The notes: generated by a model from the sequence alone, not told the origin. Counted from the stretch's first letter, positions 27,021-36,365 are shown. The stretch: DNA of 64,000 nt from Thiodiazotropha sp050291245 (GCA_050291245.1 JBNKJP010000020.1:62001-126000); one strand, 5' to 3'. Numbers and translations are program-made.

Positions 27021-28937
27021 ATGCTGAGGTTTGAGCATCTGGCCCTGAGACAGGGTAGCAAACTGCTTTTCCAGACCACCGATTTCATTCTCCACTCCGG
27101 CTGGAAAGTGGGTATCACCGGGGCCAACGGATCGGGCAAATCGAGCCTGTTTCAGTTGATCCTGGGTGAGCTGCAGGCGGACCAGGGCAGTCTGAGCCTG
27201 CCGCCGAACCTCGAGATCGCCCATGTTGCCCAGGAGACTCCCGCCCTGCCCCGGCCTGCCCTGGATTACGTGATCGACGGCGATCGCAACCTGCGCGAGA
27301 TCGAAGCCCGCCTGGCGGCCGCCGAGGCCACCGCCGATGGGGTCGCCCAGGCACGTTGTCACGAACTGCTCCACCATGCCGACGGATACCGGGCCCAGGC
27401 CCGGGCCGGGGAGTTGCTCTATGGCCTGGGGTTTAGCAGTGATGATCAGTCCCGCCCGGTGAGCCATTTCTCCGGTGGTTGGCGGATCCGCCTTAATCTG
27501 GCTCAGGCGTTGATGTGCCGTTCCGATCTGCTGCTGCTCGATGAACCGACCAATCACCTGGATCTGGATGCGGTGATCTGGCTGGAGGGCTGGCTGCGCA
27601 ACTATTCCGGCACCCTGTTGATGATCTCCCACGACCGGGATTTTCTCGATCAGGTCACCGATCACATCTTGCATATCGAACAGCAGCAGGCGCAGCTCTA
27701 CACCGGTAACTACAGCGGCTTTGAGCAGATCCGCGCCGCTCGCCTGGCTAACCAGCAACAGGCCTACGAAAAGCAGCAGCGGGAGATCGCTCATATTCGC
27801 AGTTATGTCGAGCGGTTCCGCGCCAAGGCCACCAAGGCGAAACAAGCCCAGAGCCGGATCAAGGCGTTGCAACGCATGGAACAGATCGCCCCCGCTCACG
27901 TGGACTCTGAATTTCGTTTCCGCTTCTTCGAGCCGTTGAAGAATCCACACCCCCTGCTGAAACTCGATCGCATCGAGGTCGGTTATGGAGAACGTTCAAT
28001 CCTCAACGGGGTCAGCCGGGTCATTGAGCCCGGTGACCGGATCGGTCTGTTGGGGCCCAATGGGGCCGGAAAGTCGACCCTGGTCAAGCTGATGGCCGGT
28101 GAATTAACCCCCCGTCAGGGTGCCCGGGAACCGGCCCAGGAGCTGCACATCGGCTATTTCGCCCAGCATCAGTTGGAACAGCTGGACCCTCAGGCGAGTC
28201 CGCTCAAGCACCTGCAGCGTCTCGATCCCAAGGCAAGTGAACAGGTGCTGCGCGACCATCTCGGCGGTTTCGGCTTCCACGGCGATCAGGCCCTGGACCG
28301 GGTAGGCCCCTTCTCCGGGGGGGAGAAGGCGCGCCTGGTACTGGCACTGCTGGTCTATCAACGACCCAATCTGCTGTTGCTGGACGAACCCACCAACCAC
28401 CTGGATCTGGAAATGCGCCACGCGGTGGGTCAGGCGTTACAGGATTTTCAGGGCGCGATGGTTATCGTGTCCCATGACCGCCACCTGCTCCGGGTGACCA
28501 CCGATGAGCTGTTGCTGGTACACGCCGGATGCCTGACGAACTTCGAGGGCGAACTGGATGATTATCCCGCCTGGCTGGCCGGGCAGCGCCGGGTTGACCC
28601 CTCCCCGCCGGCCGACACACCCCAGGCGGAACATACCTCGGCGGCACGGCGGGAACGCAAGCGTCAGGAGGCCGAACAGAGGAAACGTCTGCAACCCCTG
28701 AAGCGGGCCCTCGGTCAGTGCGAGCGGGAAATTGAACAATTGCAACAAAAACAGAAAGCTATTGAAGCAATATTGAGCGATAGTAGCCTCTACGAAGCGT
28801 CGCGAAAGGACGAAATGAAGAGGTTGCTCGGTGAAAAGGCAGACCTGGATCGGCGGTTGAGTCAAACCGAAGAACAATGGCTCGAGCTGACCGATGAGTT
28901 GGAAAACGTCCAAAACGGCGATGTTGAGGGACCCTGA
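27021..28937 (+). CDS. yheS: ABC-F family ATPase YheS
   Basis: A 638-residue ABC-F protein with two ATPase domains and no membrane part. Walker A motifs are GANGSGKSS (near 35) and GPNGAGKST (near 350); signatures are FSGGW and FSGGEKARL; both Walker B regions read LLLDEPTNHLDL. Typical YheS blocks such as AQETPALPRPALDYVIDGDR and FRAKATKAKQAQSR are present, and a charged coiled-coil tail of about 100 residues follows. ABC-F proteins of the YheS group act on the ribosome to relieve particular stalls; the exact substrate is not known. It lies four bases after the GspC/N-like gene but is unlikely to be functionally linked with secretion. Confidence 0.93.
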   Translation: MLRFEHLALRQGSKLLFQTTDFILHSGWKVGITGANGSGKSSLFQLILGELQADQGSLSLPPNLEIAHVAQETPALPRPALDYVIDGDRNLREIEARLAAAEATADGVAQARCHELLHHADGYRAQARAGELLYGLGFSSDDQSRPVSHFSGGWRIRLNLAQALMCRSDLLLLDEPTNHLDLDAVIWLEGWLRNYSGTLLMISHDRDFLDQVTDHILHIEQQQAQLYTGNYSGFEQIRAARLANQQQAYEKQQREIAHIRSYVERFRAKATKAKQAQSRIKALQRMEQIAPAHVDSEFRFRFFEPLKNPHPLLKLDRIEVGYGERSILNGVSRVIEPGDRIGLLGPNGAGKSTLVKLMAGELTPRQGAREPAQELHIGYFAQHQLEQLDPQASPLKHLQRLDPKASEQVLRDHLGGFGFHGDQALDRVGPFSGGEKARLVLALLVYQRPNLLLLDEPTNHLDLEMRHAVGQALQDFQGAMVIVSHDRHLLRVTTDELLLVHAGCLTNFEGELDDYPAWLAGQRRVDPSPPADTPQAEHTSAARRERKRQEAEQRKRLQPLKRALGQCEREIEQLQQKQKAIEAILSDSSLYEASRKDEMKRLLGEKADLDRRLSQTEEQWLELTDELENVQNGDVEGP

Positions 28938-29049
28938 CATTAGCAGGGCGAAACATCATCAGGAGGCCACAATCGCTCCGAACGGGCGCACGCCTGGCGT
29001 GACAGGCTGAAAATGAGGGCTAAACTGAATTTGATGGGGAGTTTTTTGG

Positions 29050-29184
29050 ATGGCTTTAGGAACGGGGTTCCGTTTTCTGGAGCCGGGGTCAGTGATTGAC
29101 CGATCGTCCCGGTCGCTTGGTGCATGGGTGGCCGGTGGCGTTCTCTGTGGATACATGTACTTTTTTTCGAGAGTCGATAGATGA
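29050..29184 (+). CDS. possible 44-residue membrane peptide coupled to the RRM gene
   Basis: An ATG at 29050 preceded by GGGGAG at 29036-29041 (8-base spacing) opens a 44-codon frame whose TGA overlaps the ATG of the RRM gene by four bases (ATGA at 29181-29184). The product begins MALGTGFRFLEPGSVIDR and ends in a hydrophobic stretch (AWVAGGVLCGYMYFF) followed by SRVDR, so it could be a single-pass peptide or simply a leader used to control the RRM gene. I recognise no family. The ribosome site and the stop-start overlap are the support; conservation is untested. Confidence 0.4.
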   Translation: MALGTGFRFLEPGSVIDRSSRSLGAWVAGGVLCGYMYFFSRVDR

Positions 29185-29456
29185 ATATTTATGTAGGTAA
29201 TCTGCCCTGGAATGTTAAGGACACCGAACTGCGCGCTCTGTTTTCGGAATTTGGAGATGTCTCAGCCGCAAATGTCATCATGGATAAGTTTTCGGGGCGT
29301 TCCCGGGGCTTTGGGTTTGTCGAGATGCCCAACTCAGATCATGCTGAAGTGGCAATCAAGTCATTGAATGATAAAGAAGTAGGCGGACGCAGTCTGCGCG
29401 TTAACGAGGCCAGGCCCCGTGATGAGCGTCCGGCGCGAAATTTTCAGCGACACTAA
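29181..29456 (+). CDS. RRM-domain RNA-binding protein
   Basis: A 91-residue protein that is a single RNA recognition motif: RNP2 is IYVGNL at residues 3-8, RNP1 is RGFGFVEM around 43-50, and the fold ends with GGRSLRVNEARPR. A short basic tail follows. These glycine-rich-type small RRM proteins are common in gammaproteobacteria and cyanobacteria, often cold-induced, and probably act as RNA chaperones. The gene may be translationally coupled to a 44-codon upstream frame and is followed by a strong hairpin at 29468-29492. Confidence 0.93.
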   Translation: MNIYVGNLPWNVKDTELRALFSEFGDVSAANVIMDKFSGRSRGFGFVEMPNSDHAEVAIKSLNDKEVGGRSLRVNEARPRDERPARNFQRH

Positions 29457-29816
29457 GTTTCAAACCTTCCGGAAAGGCACACCCTTTCCGGACGGTCTAC
29501 AGAATCACGGATCAGCGGGTGTGAGGCCTGTGCGTCCGCTTGCATCATAGCCCGGTGACGGGTCGGATGTGAGTGGCGCATCGGTCACGGAACGCCTCTC
29601 CGGTGCGTGAGTAGGGCGGGGGTGAGCCGCGGCTTCGGGGCGATCGCAGTCCCCGGTTTCAGCGTTCACCGCTGCCTAATCAGTCAGCACCCGTCAGGGT
29701 GCCTGTCGGGTGTCTACGTGTGCGTATATGCGCTGACGTTCCCTGTGATTTCGGTATAATTGATGCCAAATTCCATAGCAGCGACTCGGACTCGCTGTAC
29801 CGAATCTCGGGGTGTT
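29457..29816. other. intergenic stretch between the RRM and DUF2939 genes
   Basis: About 360 bases. Apart from the hairpin after the RRM gene I find no gene. Both strands have short frames only. The last part should carry the promoter of the DUF2939 gene (an AT-rich stretch with GGTATAAT near 29753-29760 is a fair -10 candidate). Confidence 0.6.
29468..29492 (+). terminator. hairpin after the RRM gene
   Basis: A perfect 10-base-pair inverted repeat (arms 29468-29477 and 29483-29492, loop CACAC) lies 12 bases after the RRM stop. It lacks a run of T after the stem, so it is either a weak terminator or a 3'-end stabilising structure. Confidence 0.6.
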
Positions 29817-30287
29817 ATGAAAAGTTTATTGGTTTTCCTGGTGCTTGTTGCATTGGCCTTTCTGGCTTGGCCCTACAGCGCCGTCTATCGGCTCGATCAG
29901 GCCCTCAAACAGAATGACCAGGCCACGCTCGAGGCCATGATCGATGTGGTCTCGGTGCGGGATCAGATCAAACGCAAGCTCAACAAAAACGTTGAAAGCA
30001 ATATCGGGTCGGTATCCAGTGGATTTGTCGATTGGCTGCAGGACGGCATCCGGCGCCTCGGTTCCGATGCCATCGACGAACTGGTGGACACCCGCTGGGT
30101 GGTCAATGAACTGCGCGCTCACAATCCGGATCCCAGCCAGGGTGGTATCGCGGGCCAGCTTACCTATGCCTTTTTCGACGGTCCCGATCGATTGCTATTG
30201 CGCATCGGTGATTGGGAGGACAATCCGGTGCACGTCCACCTCAGTCTGGAGGGCACCCATTGGCGTATCACCGCGGTGTACAACTGA
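29817..30287 (+). CDS. DUF2939 family membrane-anchored protein
   Basis: A 156-residue protein with an N-terminal membrane helix or signal anchor (MKSLLVFLVLVALAFLAWPY) followed by a soluble domain. The pattern YSAVYRLDQALKQNDQATLEAMID and VRDQIKRKLN agrees with the DUF2939 family, whose role is unknown. The start ATG 29817 is preferred over an upstream ATG at 29760, as it places the hydrophobic segment at the N-terminus. The gene stands alone, with an AT-rich gap of about 210 bases before the next gene. Confidence 0.75.
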   Translation: MKSLLVFLVLVALAFLAWPYSAVYRLDQALKQNDQATLEAMIDVVSVRDQIKRKLNKNVESNIGSVSSGFVDWLQDGIRRLGSDAIDELVDTRWVVNELRAHNPDPSQGGIAGQLTYAFFDGPDRLLLRIGDWEDNPVHVHLSLEGTHWRITAVYN

Positions 30288-30501
30288 TCCGGCGGACTCC
30301 ATCGATACTCGCGGTATCCGCTATCTATTATCAATAACTAATTGATATTTAATAAACTATTAATCGGCTTGAGATATCTTGGAGGAATCCGAATTAAAGA
30401 AACTGTGAAACCGGCCGAAGAAATATCAGGAAATCATGGCTAAGCCGTATCCGTGAACCGTGTACGATAAAAAAAGGGTCTTCCGTCCAAGGGAGGCCTA
30501 T

Positions 30502-31320
30502 GTGATTCTGGGAAATCGAAACATGGCCAATATCAGTTTCAACGAAGCCCTCTACACAGTCTGTCCCACAGGAATGCTGGCGATCGATGACGATGTCGGT
30601 ATCCGATGGGTTAATCCGGCCCTTGAGGCGATGCTCAATCTGCCCGGCGAAGAGTTGATCGGCAAAGACAAGAGCGCCTTACCGGAAAGTCTGCATGCCC
30701 TGTTCGACGAGACGGACATGTTGCATCTGTCCCTCAACGGTAGTGGTGAACGCTGGCTGCGCCGGGACGTTCGCAAGGTGGAAATGGGGAGTAATGCCGG
30801 ACTGCGGCTGCATTTCTACCAGGACATCAGTCAACAGGTCATGGCCCAGCGGGAAAGCGAGGTGTTGCGCCGGCAGGTCGAGGACCTGACCGTCACCGAT
30901 GAGCTGACCCGTATGGCGAACCGGCGTGCCATTCTCAGGGCGCTGGACGCCCAGATCACCCGCAGCCGCCGCTACGGCAATCTGCTGACCCTCAGCGCAA
31001 TTCGGTTGACCCACCCCGATGCTGCGCAAACCCCACTACCGGATCCGTCGATCCTGGTGTTCTCCCAGTATCTGCGTGAGCGGCTCAGATGGGCGGATGT
31101 GATCGGCCGTTTCGAGGATCAATTGTTCCTCCTGGTGATGCCGGAAACCAATGTGGAAGACGCCCGGAAACTGCTCCAGCAGATCGTTGATGAGTGTCGG
31201 GAAGGCGCCCTGCAAGACCTGGGAGATCACCCCCTGCCGGAACTTGCCATCGGGGTAGCGGCCTGGAGTAAGGGTGATGATCCGCAACGTCTGATCAAGC
31301 GTACCCTTGAAATGATGTAG
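30502..31320 (+). CDS. PAS domain protein with degenerate GGDEF domain
   Basis: A 272-residue cytoplasmic protein. Residues about 10-110 form a PAS domain (NEALYTVCPTGMLAIDDD ... GIRWVNPALEAML). The second half is a GGDEF-like domain: it begins with the usual TDELTRMANRRAI, but the active-site loop reads GRFEDQ instead of GGDEF or GGEEF, so diguanylate cyclase activity is most unlikely. A typical I-site RxxD is not evident. GTG 30502 is chosen because GGGAGG lies at 30491-30496 just before it; ATG 30523 and GTG 30460 are alternatives. Its TAG overlaps the cyaA GTG (TAGTG), so it is co-translated with adenylate cyclase, which suggests a sensory or regulatory role for cAMP signalling. Confidence 0.8.
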   Translation: MILGNRNMANISFNEALYTVCPTGMLAIDDDVGIRWVNPALEAMLNLPGEELIGKDKSALPESLHALFDETDMLHLSLNGSGERWLRRDVRKVEMGSNAGLRLHFYQDISQQVMAQRESEVLRRQVEDLTVTDELTRMANRRAILRALDAQITRSRRYGNLLTLSAIRLTHPDAAQTPLPDPSILVFSQYLRERLRWADVIGRFEDQLFLLVMPETNVEDARKLLQQIVDECREGALQDLGDHPLPELAIGVAAWSKGDDPQRLIKRTLEMM

Positions 31321-34148
31321 TGCCTGCTTCAAAGCGCATCACCTTCGACGAGGGTATCAGCCGCAAAGAACTCAACGCGGTGTATCAGCGCTTCATCCGC
31401 ATGCACCGGGTCCGGCTGCGCCGGATACTCGATGAGATGCGGCCCAGTCAGCAGGAGTTTATCGAACTGCTGCCACTGCTGTTCCACATCAACCACCCGA
31501 TGCTACCGGGATTCGTAGGCAGCAACACCGTCCAGGGCATTCCCGATTACAGCCCCTCGCGCCAGGCCCTCGAGGCCGCTGCCCGGCTCAGTCGCAGTTT
31601 CCGTTACCGCAAACGGGCCCAGCGTGTCTACCATATCCAGGGTCTCTATCTCATGGGCAGCAGCGGGACCATCGGCCAGTCCACGGGGAGTGATTTCGAT
31701 CTCTGGCTTTGCCATGATCCCGATCTGGATCAGGATCAGCGCCAGCAGTTGCAGAATAAGGTCCATCTGATTGAAAAGAGCGCCCTGGAATTGGGTCTTG
31801 AACTGCATATCTTCCTGATCGATCCCGAGCGTTTTCGCCACGGAAAGAAGTCACAGCTCTCCCATGAGAGCACAGGTTCCACGCAACACAGCCTGTTGCT
31901 GGAGGAGTTCTATCGCAGCGCGGTGCTGCTCGCCGGGCGCTATCCCATGTGGTGGCTGGTTCCGCCGGAACACGAGCACGATTATCAGGACTATGTCGAC
32001 CACCTGATGTCTCACCGTTTCCTCAAACCCAGCGAGGTGATCGACCTGGGCGGACTGAATCGGGTCCAGGCGGGGGAGTTCTTTGGCGCGGCGCTCTGGC
32101 AGCTCTACAAAGGCATAGACTCACCCTACAAATCGATCCTCAAGATCTTTCTCATGGAGGCCTACAGCCGCCACTACCCGAATCCCCAATGGCTGGCCCA
32201 GGAGGCCAAGGAGTCCCTTTATTCGGGAGAGACGGATATCGACCGGCTGGATGCCTATCTCCTCCTCTACCAACGGGTGGAGGCCTACTTGATACACAAT
32301 AAGGACCACGAAAGGCTGGAACTGGCGCGGCGATGTTTCTACTTCAAGGTCGGTGAGCGTCTGAGCCAACCCAGCGACCGCCCGAACTGGCGCAGACGGA
32401 TCATGCAGCAACTGATCCGGCAATGGGGCTGGGGCCAGACCCAGTTACAGATACTCGACACCCGCCATGAGTGGAAGATCGACAAGGTCATCAACGAGCG
32501 AAATGCCCTGGTCGCCGTGCTCACGCGCAGCTATCGTCTGCTAACCGAGTTTGCCCGCAGATATGCGAAAGAGAGCCATATCGATCCCCATGAACTCAAT
32601 CTCCTGGGGCGTAAGCTCTACACGGCCCTGGACCACCGGCCGGGCAAGATCGATCACATCAATCCCGGTATCTCAAAGAATCTCTCCGAAGAGCAGCTGT
32701 CGCTCTACCATCGCGAAACCCGGGATGGTCGACTGGCCTGGATGCTCTACCGGGGCAGTATCGAGGAGTCCGATCTCCCGGAGCACCGACCGATCAAAAT
32801 CTCCGGAAACCTGATCGAGATCCTGGTTTGGGGGCATGTGAACCGGGTCTGGGATAGCCATTCCAGGGTCTCCCTGTATTCCGGGGAGACAGAATTGACC
32901 CTCAAGGAACTGGATTCGTTGTATCTCGGTGTGACCCGAATGTTTCCCGGATATATGCCAGCCTCGGCGGATATGAAGACCCTGGCGAAACCCGCCCATG
33001 CGGTGTTGGTGGGGCTGTTCATCAACATCGGTGTGGATCCGATGGAGTATCTCACCAAAGAGGGGATGCAACTGACCAGTGAACGTCACGACCCTCTGAG
33101 TTTCGCCTCGGCCCGAACCAATCTGGCGCTGACCCTGGAAAAGCTGATTCTCACCAGTTGGGGCGAGATGCAGATAACCCGGCATGAAGGTCCGGACGGT
33201 CTGATGGATGTCCTGTGCCATACCCTGGATCTGCAGTCCCCGGTCCCGGATGAGGAGACGAGCATTCAGGCATTCAGTTTCTCCAGCGTGCGAGGTAGCC
33301 AGATCGCCCACCGGGTGACCGAGCTGTTCGAACATGTGATCCGGCGTTTTCGCAGCGGCGATTTGAGCAATGGACGCTATGTGTTCCGCATGGGCAAGGA
33401 GTTTTTCATCGTCCAGCATCAGGAGAAGGGCTTTATCTGGCGCAGCCTGGATGGATTCGAGTCTCTACAGGAGGAGCTGATGCAGCCACAGCAGGTGTTT
33501 CGAGCCCTGGAGTTCGATCCTGAGATACTCGCATCGAGCCCCTACCCGGTGCTGTTCGCCAATAACAGGCCCGATGTCATCCAGGTGTACTATCAGGTCC
33601 AGGGTCAACTGGCGAATCTGTTTATACTGGATGAACAGGGCTCCCTGTTCGAGCAGACACTCAGAACCGACAGTCCACGCTTCCTGATGCTCCAGCAGCG
33701 CAGATTTCTGAACAGTATTCAGCAGTTGAGAAATCTGGTTTCAGACCAGGGGGGAGACCTGTTGGCCGAACCGGAGTTTTTCGAACTGAGCCGAGAGGTC
33801 AACGGGGAGTGGAAAATCCAGTTCCGACAAATACCCTTAACCGACAGCGAGGACTATCTTGATGTCACCCTGGTCACCGACACGGCTGAAGTGGATGCCC
33901 GGGTTCTGTCACTGATCTGCGCTGAGCGGGAGTTCACCCAATTGGAATTCAGTGACGAGCTCTATACCGCCACGGCGATGTATATCCATGGGGTGCGCAA
34001 GGGAACCACAAGGTACCCCATCTACCTCACATCGGTACGCCTGGGTGGTCTGCATGTGCCGTACGGTCTGTATACCGTGAGTCTGTTGAACTTGAAAAAA
34101 CGGGTTGAGGACCGACTCAACGGTTATCCGATTCAGCGCGTTTCATGA
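31320..34148 (+). CDS. cyaA: class I adenylate cyclase
   Basis: A 942-residue class I adenylate cyclase, the enterobacterial CyaA type, which makes cAMP from ATP. The N-terminal catalytic domain is of nucleotidyltransferase type; GSSGTIGQSTGSDFDLW at residues 113-129 holds the glycine-serine loop and the metal-binding Asp125 and Asp127. The C-terminal 400-residue regulatory region is full length; in enterobacteria it responds to the glucose phosphotransferase system. GTG start at 31320 overlaps the stop of the PAS/GGDEF-like gene. The last six bases overlap the convergent sulfotransferase gene. Confidence 0.94.
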   Translation: MPASKRITFDEGISRKELNAVYQRFIRMHRVRLRRILDEMRPSQQEFIELLPLLFHINHPMLPGFVGSNTVQGIPDYSPSRQALEAAARLSRSFRYRKRAQRVYHIQGLYLMGSSGTIGQSTGSDFDLWLCHDPDLDQDQRQQLQNKVHLIEKSALELGLELHIFLIDPERFRHGKKSQLSHESTGSTQHSLLLEEFYRSAVLLAGRYPMWWLVPPEHEHDYQDYVDHLMSHRFLKPSEVIDLGGLNRVQAGEFFGAALWQLYKGIDSPYKSILKIFLMEAYSRHYPNPQWLAQEAKESLYSGETDIDRLDAYLLLYQRVEAYLIHNKDHERLELARRCFYFKVGERLSQPSDRPNWRRRIMQQLIRQWGWGQTQLQILDTRHEWKIDKVINERNALVAVLTRSYRLLTEFARRYAKESHIDPHELNLLGRKLYTALDHRPGKIDHINPGISKNLSEEQLSLYHRETRDGRLAWMLYRGSIEESDLPEHRPIKISGNLIEILVWGHVNRVWDSHSRVSLYSGETELTLKELDSLYLGVTRMFPGYMPASADMKTLAKPAHAVLVGLFINIGVDPMEYLTKEGMQLTSERHDPLSFASARTNLALTLEKLILTSWGEMQITRHEGPDGLMDVLCHTLDLQSPVPDEETSIQAFSFSSVRGSQIAHRVTELFEHVIRRFRSGDLSNGRYVFRMGKEFFIVQHQEKGFIWRSLDGFESLQEELMQPQQVFRALEFDPEILASSPYPVLFANNRPDVIQVYYQVQGQLANLFILDEQGSLFEQTLRTDSPRFLMLQQRRFLNSIQQLRNLVSDQGGDLLAEPEFFELSREVNGEWKIQFRQIPLTDSEDYLDVTLVTDTAEVDARVLSLICAEREFTQLEFSDELYTATAMYIHGVRKGTTRYPIYLTSVRLGGLHVPYGLYTVSLLNLKKRVEDRLNGYPIQRVS

Positions 34149-35438
34149 GTGGTGAAGCTCATAGCCAAACAGCTGTAGTTCCTGTGCGAACATCTCCGTA
34201 TAGTTTTCCTGCTGCTGTGGCGTGAGTTCGGAGCGCCAGCGTTGCACGGATTGAGCGATGGATTTGCTGGTGATGTGCTGTTTGTGTTCCACAGCCACAC
34301 CGTGTTTGTCGCACGTGATCCCGTTCAGGGTCTTCGAGTCGCAGGGAATTCCAAGGGATTTTAAGATCCGCTCCAGCGTCGTCCGGGTGTCGAGCAGCAG
34401 GTCTTCGTAGCGTACCAGCAGGGTGTTGTTGCGATTCAGTTGATAGTAGGCGCTGAACTCGCTGACCTCTTTTACCACGTTCAAATAGGCCGTGGGTTTC
34501 TCCCGCTCGACTGCGGCGGGATCCCTGTCCTTGGCGCCGAAGTGAAGCGCTGAAAGGATCATGTCGCGAAAGTCCCTGACCAGGACGATCTCCAGCGCAT
34601 CCGGATAGAGCTCCCGGACCGCGCCTCCGAGCTGGCGCCATGTCATGTTTCCCTCTCCGGAAAAATAGGGGATTTTCTCTGCAAAATATCGGGCGTTTTC
34701 CACTCCCTGGGTCTGCGCCTCGGAGAGGTAGTAGTCTTCGATGGACTGCTGGCAGAAGCGGAGAACCTGCCGGTGGTAGTCATGATCGAACCAGGCCTTA
34801 GATTGCGGTCGCGTCAGGAAATCCCTTTGAAAGCGCCGCCTATCGACGGCTGAGAGTTGGTTTTCCGGTGACACCAGTTGCTGGGTCATCAGATGAAGCC
34901 AGAATTCCAGGGCGAAGGTCTCATAGGGATGCTGATCGGTCACCACGATGGCTGGATGCTTTGACAACAGTTGCATGAGCCAGGTGGAACCGGTCCGCCC
35001 CAGGGTGGAAACGATGACCGGTCGGAGTTCCGGGGTGAAGCCCGATCGACAGACAGAGCGCTCCAGGTTCAGGCGTAGAACGGGGATCTCCTCACCGGAT
35101 TCGGTGATGGCGTGGAGAGTCAATTCGGCATGTTCCGGGAGGCCGAGTTCCATCAGTTGGGTCGAAAAGCCACACCGGGGGGAGAGGGTTGGATCCTGAT
35201 AGTGGTCCACCACATCCGGGCGATCCACGTTGAGCGGGCAGCGGTGTATGCAGTAGGAGACGTTCCGATCGTGTTCCCGGATTTCAACATGGGTGATCGG
35301 TTCGTGGCTGGGCACGACCCATCCGGAAACAGGAATCTTGTTTCCTGTATCCGTCTGTTCCGCCTGGGGGGTATCCAAATGGAACCCTCTGATATGCCGG
35401 TTGCCGATGGCTTGTGTTTCTAGGATTTTATAAGGCAA
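34143..35438 (-). CDS. sulfotransferase family protein with N-terminal beta domain
   Basis: A 431-residue protein. Residues about 140-430 are a PAPS-dependent sulfotransferase: the 5'-phosphosulfate loop STLGRTGSTWL is at 144-154, and a second block LVRDFRDMILSALHFG is the 3'-phosphate-binding region. Residues 1-130 form a separate domain of beta character (IPVSGWVVPSHEPITHVEI), seen in other glycan-related transferases. It probably sulfates a surface glycan. The only usable start in frame is TTG 35438, with no Shine-Dalgarno; an ATG at 35443 is out of frame, so a frameshift or an unusual start is possible. Flanking genes suggest envelope functions. Confidence 0.78.
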   Translation of the reverse strand: MPYKILETQAIGNRHIRGFHLDTPQAEQTDTGNKIPVSGWVVPSHEPITHVEIREHDRNVSYCIHRCPLNVDRPDVVDHYQDPTLSPRCGFSTQLMELGLPEHAELTLHAITESGEEIPVLRLNLERSVCRSGFTPELRPVIVSTLGRTGSTWLMQLLSKHPAIVVTDQHPYETFALEFWLHLMTQQLVSPENQLSAVDRRRFQRDFLTRPQSKAWFDHDYHRQVLRFCQQSIEDYYLSEAQTQGVENARYFAEKIPYFSGEGNMTWRQLGGAVRELYPDALEIVLVRDFRDMILSALHFGAKDRDPAAVEREKPTAYLNVVKEVSEFSAYYQLNRNNTLLVRYEDLLLDTRTTLERILKSLGIPCDSKTLNGITCDKHGVAVEHKQHITSKSIAQSVQRWRSELTPQQQENYTEMFAQELQLFGYELHHS

Positions 35439-35622
35439 AACATTGCGTTACTTATAAATCGGGCTAAGTATTTATTGTTGGATTGCGTTAAAAAAGTGTG
35501 ATACGTGTCACATTGTATCAGGGTTTGCGCAGATATGACCACGAATGCGCGAGAAACAATTCACCGGTGATCAAATACGGACAGGGAGGCGTAGGGAGGG
35601 CGCGCGCCGACGGCACGCTTTG

Positions 35623-35648
35623 GGCGGGACCGGTTTGAAGGTCCCGCC
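35623..35648 (-). terminator. GC-rich hairpin after the FKBP gene
   Basis: A perfect 9-base-pair inverted repeat with 8-base loop lies just past the FKBP stop (arms GGCGGGACC and GGTCCCGCC). There is no T-run behind it on the minus strand, so termination is likely only in part. Confidence 0.55.
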
Positions 35649-35660
35649 TTGGGGGGGTGA

Positions 35661-36365
35661 CTACTTGGCGGGAGCGGTCTTGGGTTCGGCCTTTGCCAGT
35701 CCCAGGTACTCGATTTCGAAGATCAAGGTTTCGTTCGGCCCGATCTTCTTGCCCGCGCCTTTCGCGCCATAGGCCAGTTCCGGCGGCATAACCACACGCC
35801 ATTTCGCGCCGGGCTTCATGTGCTCGATGGCCTCTTTGAAACCGGGAACCACCCCTTTGAGATTGAACTGAATGGGTGCGCCCCGGGTGTAGGAACTGTC
35901 GAATTCGGTACCGTCGATCAGGGTCCCTTTGTAATGTACCTCAACCCGATCCTCGGCCTTCGGGGAATCCCCCTCACCGGGTTTCAGCACTTCGTATTGC
36001 AGACCGCTTTCCAGAGCGGTCACGCCACTCTTCTTCGCATTTTCTGCCCGGTACTTGTCCCCCTTTTCCGTATTCGCGGCCGCCAGGGCCTGTTTGGCGG
36101 CCTGCAGTTCCTGATAGTGCTGTTTCAGAGCCGCCTGCATTTCGGCTTGGGGCAGTTGTGTCTGTTTGTGCTTGAGAAAGTCGTCGATACCTTCGGAAAA
36201 CGCGGTCATATCGAGATCGCCCACCTCCTGAGCAATCAGCATCTGAGCGATCTGCCGTCCGACGGTGTAGCTGTACTTCTGTTTGTCCGTCGAGAGTTCG
36301 GCGGCCAGGCTATTGTGGGCCAGACAGATCATTGTGCCTGTCACTAGGATCTTTCGCAGGTTCAT
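35661..36365 (-). CDS. FKBP-type peptidyl-prolyl isomerase, Mip-like
   Basis: A 234-residue periplasmic or outer-membrane-facing isomerase. A cleavable signal peptide (MNLRKILVTGTMICLAHNSLAA) is followed by the FKBP N-terminal dimerisation domain and long helix (residues 25-130), then the FKBP domain (VEVHYKGTLIDGTEFDSSY ... GVVPGFKEAIEHMKPGAKW ... PPELAYG). This is the Mip/FkpA architecture; such proteins assist folding of secreted and outer-membrane proteins. The start is set at ATG 36365 by the signal peptide. It stands between a sulfotransferase gene and a GtrB-like gene as an apparently separate unit. Confidence 0.93.
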   Translation of the reverse strand: MNLRKILVTGTMICLAHNSLAAELSTDKQKYSYTVGRQIAQMLIAQEVGDLDMTAFSEGIDDFLKHKQTQLPQAEMQAALKQHYQELQAAKQALAAANTEKGDKYRAENAKKSGVTALESGLQYEVLKPGEGDSPKAEDRVEVHYKGTLIDGTEFDSSYTRGAPIQFNLKGVVPGFKEAIEHMKPGAKWRVVMPPELAYGAKGAGKKIGPNETLIFEIEYLGLAKAEPKTAPAK

